Source of the DNA: Micromonospora sp. NBRC 110009
GTDB lineage: Bacteria > Actinomycetota > Actinomycetes > Mycobacteriales > Micromonosporaceae
Reading direction: 5' to 3'
DNA length: 64,000 nucleotides
Assembly: GCF_030518795.1 (NCBI RefSeq)
Contig: NZ_CP130427.1
Location: 124,001-188,000, forward strand
Part shown: one piece after another, positions 58,055-64,000 of the stretch
Numbering within the stretch: position 1 is the first letter of the stretch
Layout of the letters: each line of letters begins with the position of its first letter
Notes under the pieces: model-generated
Databases searched by the model: none
Told to the model about the DNA's origin: nothing
What the model saw: only the letters and a program-made list of their open reading frames with translations
Position numbers and translations under genes: made by a program

Positions 58055-59656
58055 TCAGGCGGGGACCTGCGCCACGGCGTCGCCCCCGGGACGGGGCGCC
58101 GGGCGGGGCGGGGCGTCCGGCAGCAGCCGCGCGTAGACGCCGTCCAGCACCTCCGCCTGCGCCTCCCAGGTCCAGCCCGCGAGCAGCCCCGGCCGGTCGT
58201 ACACCGACCGGTAGCGGGCCGGATCGGCCAGCACGGCCCGCACCGCCCGCACGTAGTCGGCCACGTCCTCGGCGGTGAACACCTCGCCCTGCCCGGTCTC
58301 CCGGACCGTCTCGGACATCGTCCGGACGTCCGACACCACCAACGGCAGCCGCGCGTGCGAATACTCGAAGAACTTGGTGATCAACGCGATCTCGTGATTC
58401 GGCCAGTGATGGATCGGGATCACCCCGACCTGCGCCCCGGACAGGAACGGCACCACCTGGTGGTGCGGCACGTACGGCAGCACATGCACCCGCCCGGCCA
58501 CGCCCAGCTCCTCCGCGCGGGCCTGGAGATCCTTGATGTAGGGGGCCGCCGGCCGGGGCACCACGAACGCCACCTGCGCGTCGGTCAGCTCGGCGAGGCC
58601 GTCCACCATGATCCCGAGGCCGCGCTGCTCGGCGGCCGCGCCGCTGTAGACCAGCAGCGGCACCTCCGGCCCGATCCCGCACAGCTCGCGGATGTCCGGC
58701 ACCGTGCCCTCGCCGACGCCCGCGGCGTCGCCGCTGCTCGGGGTGTTCAGCACGACGGTCGGCTGCTCGGGCAGGTGGTGCCGCTCACGGAGCAGGTCGG
58801 CCAGCCCGTCGGAGACGGTCAGCACGGCGTCGGCATACGGCGCGTACTCGCGCTCGTGGGCGGTGTTCGCCGGCAGCCAGCGCGGGCTGTCGTGCCACTG
58901 GCGGACACCGGGCAGGAACTCGTGCGCGTCCCAGACCAGGGCGATCCGGCGGCCGCCGGCCGCGGCGCGCAGCTTGGCCCGGGCGCCGACGCCGAGCATC
59001 CGGAAGTCGTTGGCGTGGATCAGGTCCGGCTTCAGCTTGTCGATCACCGGCCCGTACGCCAGCTCGAAATCCCACAGCCCCGGGTCCAGCCGCCGCCAGG
59101 ACCGGTCCCCCGCCGCCTTCTGCCAGAACAGCGTGTAGAGCCGGTCGACCGGGCCGGAGAGCTGCTTGCGGGCCTCCTGGGCCCGGGTCAGCTGGCGCCG
59201 CCGCAGCCCCACCCACCTGCGGGAGGCCTTGGCGGCCAGCAGCTCGCCCCGGAGGACCTGCCGGCTCAGCGTGCCCCGCGCCCCGCCCGGCCGGCCCAGG
59301 GCCAGGGCGCCCAGCCGGGCCTCCACGTCGGCCCGCCAGGCGCGCACCTCCTGCTCCCGACGGGCGGCGACGCCGGTCGGCGGGTACGCCAACGGCCCGC
59401 GCAGCCAGGGGCGGCGGAACTCGTGCGGCGCGCGGCCCAGCGCGGTCGGCATCGGCAGCAGCCGCACCTCGGCCCCGCCGAGCTGCCAGGTCTGCGTCTT
59501 GTTGTTGGGCGAGCGGCCCAGCAGCACCACGTCCCAGCCCGCCTCGGCGGCCGAGATCGCGGTCTTCTGCACCCGGGAGTCGCCGTTGACCGCGTTGTCC
59601 ACCAGCATCACGATCCGGCCCCGGGTGCCGGGGTTCCGGGCGGAGGCAACCGTCAT
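58055..59656 (-). CDS. Glycosyltransferase family 4 (tandem paralogue B)
   Basis: A 533-residue GT-B protein in the same arrangement as paralogue A: GRIVMLVDNAVNGDSRVQKT, a basic insert around 85-205, DLIHANDFRMLGVGARAK, VWDAHEFLPGVRQW and the C-terminal ALITKFFEYSHARLPLVVSD. N-terminal parts differ clearly from copy A while the C-terminal donor-binding part is nearly identical, suggesting a shared nucleotide-sugar donor with different acceptors. ATG 59656 follows AGGAG by five nt. It has its own terminator, so it is a separate unit from the GT4-GT2-dehydrogenase operon. Confidence 0.9.
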   Translation of the reverse strand: MTVASARNPGTRGRIVMLVDNAVNGDSRVQKTAISAAEAGWDVVLLGRSPNNKTQTWQLGGAEVRLLPMPTALGRAPHEFRRPWLRGPLAYPPTGVAARREQEVRAWRADVEARLGALALGRPGGARGTLSRQVLRGELLAAKASRRWVGLRRRQLTRAQEARKQLSGPVDRLYTLFWQKAAGDRSWRRLDPGLWDFELAYGPVIDKLKPDLIHANDFRMLGVGARAKLRAAAGGRRIALVWDAHEFLPGVRQWHDSPRWLPANTAHEREYAPYADAVLTVSDGLADLLRERHHLPEQPTVVLNTPSSGDAAGVGEGTVPDIRELCGIGPEVPLLVYSGAAAEQRGLGIMVDGLAELTDAQVAFVVPRPAAPYIKDLQARAEELGVAGRVHVLPYVPHHQVVPFLSGAQVGVIPIHHWPNHEIALITKFFEYSHARLPLVVSDVRTMSETVRETGQGEVFTAEDVADYVRAVRAVLADPARYRSVYDRPGLLAGWTWEAQAEVLDGVYARLLPDAPPRPAPRPGGDAVAQVPA

Positions 59657-59780
59657 GTCCACTCCTGTCTGAGTGCGGGCGACTCGGGCCCCGGCGAGTG
59701 TACGGCAGCCGTCCGTCCGTTCCGGGGCGCACTCGGGCGGCCGGGGGAACGCCAGGCGGCGGGCGGGCGGCCGGCCCCTC

Positions 59781-59786
59781 TAGCAT
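59781..59786 (+). promoter_or_regulatory. Predicted -10 box of a leaderless promoter for the acyltransferase gene
   Basis: TAGCAT ends 6 nt before the GTG at 59793, and there is no ribosome binding site. Confidence 0.4.
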
Positions 59787-59792
59787 GGCCCG

Positions 59793-60953
59793 GTGACCCC
59801 CTCACAGCCTGTCAACGTTGCCCCGACGCCGGCGACCGGACCCGGGCCGGCGACCACCACCCCCGGCCGCCCCGACGAGCGGCCCGCCGCCGCCGCGGCG
59901 CCCCCGGCCCGCGAGTACGGCCTGGACGCGCTGCGCGTGGTCGCCATCTGCGGCGTCGTCGCCATCCACATCTTCGGCGTGATCGTCGGCCAGGACGACC
60001 TGCGCGGCCATCGCGGCTGGTGGATCGCCACCGCGATCGACATCGGCGCGATCTGGACCGTCCCGGCGTTCATCATGATCAGCGGGGCGTTCGTCCTCGA
60101 CCCGCGGGCGCACCGCGCCGGACCGGCCGCCTTCTACCGCAAGCGGTTCGCCCGGATCCTGCCCGCGATGATCGTCTGGCACGTCGTCTACGTGGTCGTG
60201 GTGCGGATGGCCATGCGCGGTGAGGACGTCACCGCCAGCGGGCTGGCCCGGCTGCTCATCGACGGCAAGGTCTTCACCGCGCTGTACTTCCTCTGGCTGA
60301 TCGCCGGCCTCTACGTGGTCGCCCCGGTGCTGGCCCCCTTCCTGCACGCGGGCGGCCGGAACCGGTCGCTGATCACCGCCGGGGTGGCGCTGGGCTGGAC
60401 CATGGTGGCGTACATGATCCCGGGCTGGGCGCTGCTCCTTGGCGACTCCCGGCCGAACATCCTGACCAGCTGGAACCGCTGGTGGCCGTACGTCGGGTTC
60501 TTCATCGCGGGCTGGGCGCTGCGCAAGGTGGTGCTCAACCGGCTCTGGACGACGGTGGCCCTGCTCGGCGCCGGGCTGCTGCTGGTCGAGGCGATCTGGC
60601 AGTTCGGGGTGGCGCCCCGGCACCGGCTGTTCCAGGCCACCTTCCCGGTGATGGCCACCGGCACGCTGGTCGCCGCGGCCACCCTGCTGATCTTCGTGGC
60701 CGCGGTGAGCATCGGCGCCCGCACCACGTGGCGGCCCGCGATCGCCCGGACCGTCGTCCGCCTCTCCGACGCCTCGTTCGGGGTGTTCCTGATCCACCTG
60801 CTGGTCTTCGAGGTGTTCCGCCAGCTGATCCCGGACGTGGCGGCGGGCCGGTCGCTGACGGTGATCGGTCTGGTCTACCCGGCGGTGGTGGTGATCTCGT
60901 TCGCCGTGTCGATGGTGGCGGCCCGCATCCCCTACGTCCGCGCCGTCTTCTGA
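59793..60953 (+). CDS. Acyltransferase 3 family membrane protein (OafA/WecH-like)
   Basis: A 386-residue protein with about ten transmembrane segments after a disordered Pro/Ala/Thr-rich N-terminus of 40 residues. The family start is REYGLDALRVVAICGVVAIH, where the histidine is the conserved catalytic residue, followed by PAFIMISGAFVLDPR, FYRKRFARILPAMIVWHVVY and DASFGVFLIHLLVFEVFR. Such proteins O-acetylate or succinylate surface glycans or lipids from acyl-CoA. It lies within the second glycan locus and converges on the two-module glycosyltransferase gene. TAGCAT ends 6 nt before the GTG. Confidence 0.88.
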   Translation: MTPSQPVNVAPTPATGPGPATTTPGRPDERPAAAAAPPAREYGLDALRVVAICGVVAIHIFGVIVGQDDLRGHRGWWIATAIDIGAIWTVPAFIMISGAFVLDPRAHRAGPAAFYRKRFARILPAMIVWHVVYVVVVRMAMRGEDVTASGLARLLIDGKVFTALYFLWLIAGLYVVAPVLAPFLHAGGRNRSLITAGVALGWTMVAYMIPGWALLLGDSRPNILTSWNRWWPYVGFFIAGWALRKVVLNRLWTTVALLGAGLLLVEAIWQFGVAPRHRLFQATFPVMATGTLVAAATLLIFVAAVSIGARTTWRPAIARTVVRLSDASFGVFLIHLLVFEVFRQLIPDVAAGRSLTVIGLVYPAVVVISFAVSMVAARIPYVRAVF

Positions 60954-60966
60954 CCCCGTACGCCGA

Positions 60967-60998
60967 ACGGCCCGCCGACCGGAAGGTCGGCGGGCCGT
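60967..60998. terminator. 14-bp perfect hairpin with GGAA tetraloop
   Basis: ACGGCCCGCCGACC (60967-60980) pairs perfectly with GGTCGGCGGGCCGT (60985-60998). It lies between the convergent acyltransferase and glycosyltransferase genes, so is probably bidirectional. Confidence 0.8.
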
Positions 60999-61014
60999 CG
61001 TCGTGCCGGGGCGG

Positions 61015-63588
61015 TCAGCTGCTGAGGAACGAGGCGAGCTGACGGGCCGTCCAGGTGCCGTCGTGGTACGCGCGGGCGTACTCGGCCGAGGCGAGGCCGA
61101 TCTTGGCGGTGGCGTCCCGGTCGTCGAGCAGCGACTCCACCACCTCGGTCAGGTTGGCCGGGGAGGCGTTGACGATCGGCAGGTCACCGCCGACGGTCTT
61201 GGTCACCTGCTCGCTGAGGTAGGCCACCACCGGCTTGCCGGCCGCCATCGCCTCCACCGCGAAGGTGCCGAAGCTGCCCGTGGTGAACTGGTCGAGCACC
61301 AGGTCGCACTCGCGGACCAGCTCGCGCATCTCGGCCCAGGCGACGCCCTCGGCGAGGCGCAGCTCGATGACGCCCTTGTCGTGCAGCGCCTGCATGGCCG
61401 GCAGGATCCGGTCGGTGCCCTTGGTCCAGCGCTTGGAGGGCGCGTGCAGCACCAGCGGGCGGGCCCGCTCCATCACCGGCCGGTCGCACGCCCAGGACTC
61501 GACGTCCACCACCAGCGGCGTCCAGGTCGCCCAGGGCAGGTCCTCCAGCAGGTCCGGCGTGGTCACGAAGGCCGGCAGGCCGGACTCCTCGGCCACCCGC
61601 CGGTTCCGCTCCGCCTTCTTCTGCAGCTTGGCCGCGACGCCCTTCGGCGCGTCGGCGAAGAGCGAGAACTGGTGCCGCTCCTGGTGCCGCCCGGGGTGGC
61701 GGACCTCGCTGCCGTGCGCCAGCAGCGCCACCTTGATGCCGGCCTTGTGCAGCGCCGGCAGGTCACCCTCGATGTTGTCGCCGTTGAGGTGCCCGAGCAG
61801 CGGCATGAACGCGTCCACCAGCACGTGGGTGTACTGGCTGAGCACCCGGTTGACCTGCTCCAGCTGGAAGTCGAGCTCGGGCTGGCGCAGCGACTCGAGG
61901 TAGACGTCCGCGGGGTAGTCGAAGGAGGTGGGGAGCTTGTTCATCACCACCTCGATCGACACGTCCGGGTTGTCGCGGGAGATCGCCTTAGCGAACGCGG
62001 CGGCCTGCCCGGCGTAGTTGGCCGGGCCGAGGCCGAGCCGGACCTTGGTGTCGGTGAGGGCCCGCCAGGTCGGCAGCTCGCGCCGCTCGGCCGCCCGGCC
62101 GGGCAGCAGCCCCGCCGGGCGCTCCTGCACGGTCCACGCGATGTCCGGGCGCGGCGCCGCCGGGGCGAGACCGGAGATGTCCCGGTAGAGCTTGAGCAGC
62201 GTGCCGCTCTGCCGCTCCCAGGAGAGGTCGTCGAGGATCTCCTCGCTGATGTGCCCGGCCAGCTCCGACCGACGGGCGGTGGCCCGCTCGACCGCGGCGA
62301 CGAAGCCCGCCACGTCGCCGGAGGGGAACACCTCGCCGATGTCGTGCTGCTTGACGTACGCGCTGACCACCTGCACGTCGCTGGTGACCAGGGGCAGCCC
62401 CGCGTGCAGGTACTCGGAGACCTTGGTCGGCAGGGAGAGCTCGCAGTTGGGCGTGCGCTGGAACGGGATCAGCCCCAGGTCGGCCGAGCTGAGGTAGTCG
62501 GCGACCTCGTAGGGCGCCACGTAGGGCAGCAGGTGCACCCGGTCGCGGGCGCCGAGCGCCTCGGCCTTGGCCAGCAGCTCCTCGAGCAGCGGGGTCATCC
62601 GTCCGGTGACCAGCGCCAGGTGGTGCTCGGGCAGCTTCGGCAGGGCCGCGATCACGGTGTCCAGGCCGCGCTCCGGGCCGATCCAGCCGCCGTAGACCAT
62701 CAGCGGGACGTCCTCGGCCAGGCCGACCCGGGCGCGCACGGACGCCTCGACGTTGCCGCTGCGGATACCGTCCCGGACCGGCGAGTTGCCGACCACCAGC
62801 GGGCTCTTCGGCAGCGCGTACTGGCTGCGCAGCATCTCGGCGATCTGCTCGGAGACGGTCACCACGGCGTCGGCCCGGGCGATGAACTCCCGCTCGGCGG
62901 CCTTCACGCCGCTGGCCTGGTGCGGCTTGGGCCACTCCACGCCCTGGACGTACTCGTGGGCGTCGTAGAGCCAGACGCACTTCTTGCCCCGGGCGCGCAG
63001 CCGGGCCGCGCTCATCGCCGCGGCGGGGATGGTGTTGATGTCGTTGGCGTGGATGACGTCCGGCTCGAGCTCCTCGAGCACCGGCCCGAAGGCCAGGTCG
63101 ATGTCGAGCAGGATCGGCCAGTCGGTCCGCCAGTCACCGGTCGGCGCGCCCGGCTTGCTGCCGTGGAACTGCTCCCAACCCCAGGCGCGCACGCGCAGCT
63201 CGTGGAACGTCTCGTGGGCCTTGATCCAGGCGCGCGGCGGCGGGTTCGCCTTGCCGGTCTGCTTGCGCAGCCACGCCTGGTGCCGGGCGCGGTAGCGGTT
63301 CAGCGCCGACTTGTCGGGGATGCGGAACTGGGTGAGCACGCGGCGCACCCGGTGCCGGCTGCCGTGCTGCCGGGAGAGCACCGGCGGGACGGGAACGCGG
63401 ATCACCTCGATCGGGCCCATCGCGGAGTGCTCGGGCTCCTTGCCCTTCTTCTTCGGGCTGCGACCCACCAGGACGACGTCCCAGCCGTCCCGGGCGGCGG
63501 CGATGGCGGTCTTCTGGACGCGGGAGTCTCCGGTGATGCCGTTCGCGACCAGGACGACGAGTCTCGGCGGGCGGGAGGGCGATGACAT
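61015..63588 (-). CDS. Two-module glycosyltransferase (tandem GT-B fusion)
   Basis: An 857-residue protein built from two glycosyltransferase-like units. The first (about 8-425) is a GT4 of the same type as the tandem genes: LVVLVANGITGDSRVQKTAI, PDVIHANDINTIPAA, YDAHEYVQGVEWP, PLMVYGGWIGPERG and LSLPTKVSEYLHAGLPLVTS. The second (about 470-855) is a distinct GT-B-like unit with VRLGLGPANYAGQAAAFAKA, VALLAHGSEVRHPGRH, RPLVLHAPSKRWTKGTDRIL and TFAVEAMAAGKPVVAYLSEQ. One protein may thus add two sugars or combine a catalytic and an acceptor-binding module. GAAGGA precedes the ATG at 63588. Confidence 0.88.
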   Translation of the reverse strand: MSSPSRPPRLVVLVANGITGDSRVQKTAIAAARDGWDVVLVGRSPKKKGKEPEHSAMGPIEVIRVPVPPVLSRQHGSRHRVRRVLTQFRIPDKSALNRYRARHQAWLRKQTGKANPPPRAWIKAHETFHELRVRAWGWEQFHGSKPGAPTGDWRTDWPILLDIDLAFGPVLEELEPDVIHANDINTIPAAAMSAARLRARGKKCVWLYDAHEYVQGVEWPKPHQASGVKAAEREFIARADAVVTVSEQIAEMLRSQYALPKSPLVVGNSPVRDGIRSGNVEASVRARVGLAEDVPLMVYGGWIGPERGLDTVIAALPKLPEHHLALVTGRMTPLLEELLAKAEALGARDRVHLLPYVAPYEVADYLSSADLGLIPFQRTPNCELSLPTKVSEYLHAGLPLVTSDVQVVSAYVKQHDIGEVFPSGDVAGFVAAVERATARRSELAGHISEEILDDLSWERQSGTLLKLYRDISGLAPAAPRPDIAWTVQERPAGLLPGRAAERRELPTWRALTDTKVRLGLGPANYAGQAAAFAKAISRDNPDVSIEVVMNKLPTSFDYPADVYLESLRQPELDFQLEQVNRVLSQYTHVLVDAFMPLLGHLNGDNIEGDLPALHKAGIKVALLAHGSEVRHPGRHQERHQFSLFADAPKGVAAKLQKKAERNRRVAEESGLPAFVTTPDLLEDLPWATWTPLVVDVESWACDRPVMERARPLVLHAPSKRWTKGTDRILPAMQALHDKGVIELRLAEGVAWAEMRELVRECDLVLDQFTTGSFGTFAVEAMAAGKPVVAYLSEQVTKTVGGDLPIVNASPANLTEVVESLLDDRDATAKIGLASAEYARAYHDGTWTARQLASFLSS

Positions 63589-63629
63589 TCGCGGTCCTTC
63601 GTGGAATGAGGGGCGGACGGGTTCGCGCC

Positions 63630-63661
63630 CGGCCGCGGCCCGCCGGTGCGGGCCGCGGCCG
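63630..63661 (-). terminator. 14-bp perfect hairpin terminator after the Gfo/Idh gene
   Basis: CGGCCGCGGCCCGC (63630-63643) pairs with GCGGGCCGCGGCCG (63648-63661) around CGGT, beginning 6 nt past the stop at 63668 on the minus strand. It lies upstream of the following minus-strand gene, so it would separate the two transcripts. Confidence 0.7.
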
Positions 63662-63667
63662 CCCGGG

Positions 63668-64000
63668 TCAGCGGGTAGGGACGGCGCCCTCGGCGGGGGA
63701 CGCGTGCCGCGCCCCAACGGTCACGGTGCTGCCGTCCGAGGCCGAACGCAGCAGCGCCCCGGCCACCTCGACGGTGCGCAGTCCCTGACGGAGCGTGACG
63801 ATGTCGCTCTCCTTGCCCTCCACCGCGTCGCGGAACCGCTCGTGCTCGACGAGCAGCGGCTCGCGCTTCGGGATGGCGTAGCGCACCATGTCGCCCTCGG
63901 CCACCCCGCGGAAGGCGCGCAGCGCCTCCCACTCGGTGTCGATCGCGCCGTTGGCGTAGAAGGTCAGGTCCGCGGTGAGCGTGTCGGCGACGAAGCAGCC
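63668..64000 (-). CDS. Gfo/Idh/MocA family oxidoreductase, C-terminal part (runs off window)
   Basis: The last 110 codons of a gene whose 5' end lies beyond the right edge. The visible part has the C-terminal features of Gfo/Idh/MocA oxidoreductases: FVADTLTADLTFYANGAIDT, RYAIPKREPLLVEHERFRDA and DIVTLRQGLRTVEVAGALL. Relatives (WbpB/WlbA) oxidise the 3-OH of UDP-GlcNAc-uronate in diacetamido-uronic acid synthesis, consistent with the WbpA- and WbpD-like genes in this locus. The N-terminal NAD-binding domain is outside the window, so the subgroup cannot be fixed. Confidence 0.8.
   Translation of the reverse strand, partial: GCFVADTLTADLTFYANGAIDTEWEALRAFRGVAEGDMVRYAIPKREPLLVEHERFRDAVEGKESDIVTLRQGLRTVEVAGALLRSASDGSTVTVGARHASPAEGAVPTR

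Noticed and set aside
61003-63585. A plus-strand open frame of 860 codons opposite the two-module glycosyltransferase
   Set aside because: It is the antisense shadow of a well-supported gene. Its product is leucine/valine/glycine/arginine-biased with no domain.

Overview
The window is very GC-rich DNA with near-universal G/C third codon positions, frequent GTG starts and dense gene packing. This points to a high-GC actinomycete. The full GlgE glucan pathway, an LCP ligase, TANNNT boxes placed for leaderless transcription and the overall gene mix fit Micromonosporaceae (Micromonospora-like), though genus is an inference. No rRNA, tRNA, CRISPR array, transposase, integrase or phage gene was seen.

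Layout. (1) 1-5.3 kb: housekeeping genes for an MBL-fold hydrolase, a dGTPase-type HD protein and the Tex RNA-binding protein. (2) 5.3-30 kb: a large cell-surface polysaccharide locus. It holds an LCP cell-wall ligase, a DUF389 membrane protein, a DegT aminotransferase, a FemAB-like acyltransferase followed by a decayed second copy, a polyprenyl-phosphate sugar transferase, a GNAT, a six-gene minus-strand run (GT4, aminotransferase, sugar nucleotidyltransferase, UDP-sugar dehydrogenase, epimerase, KAS III), a second NDP-sugar dehydrogenase, a Wzy-like polymerase, a FlaA1/CapD-type dehydratase, two further GT4 enzymes, another epimerase and a Wzx-like flippase. Together these look like a Wzx/Wzy-type pathway carrying an amino- or acylamino-sugar and a uronic acid, with LCP attaching the product to the wall. 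(3) 30-39.5 kb: NAD kinase, then pgm-glgC facing away from glgM/glgA, glgE and glgB. This gives an unbroken route from glucose-6-phosphate through ADP-glucose and maltose-1-phosphate to branched alpha-glucan.

(4) 39.5-50.5 kb: mixed genes. They are an M48 protease, an AT-rich perfect palindrome, a methyltransferase, an App1-type phosphatase, a GT39-like membrane protein, YaaA, a WhiA-like protein with no helix-turn-helix domain, a TAXI-type lipoprotein convergent with a two-component system, and two small proteins. (5) 50.5-64 kb: a second surface-glycan locus. It holds a WbpD-like hexapeptide acetyltransferase, a membrane/TagF-like glycerophosphotransferase, a WbpA-like dehydrogenase, a GT2, two tandem GT4 paralogues with blocks of perfect DNA identity, an acyltransferase-3 protein, a long protein with two glycosyltransferase units, and the 3' part of a Gfo/Idh/MocA oxidoreductase that runs off the right edge.

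Most convergent or operon-end junctions carry long perfect GC hairpins with no U-tract. Eight starts have a TANNNT box 6-7 nt upstream, the spacing expected for leaderless mRNAs. The observations most worth following are the HTH-less WhiA relative, the gene-conversion mosaic between the tandem GT4 genes, the FemAB relic, the orphan TAXI/two-component unit and the 41.1 kb palindrome.
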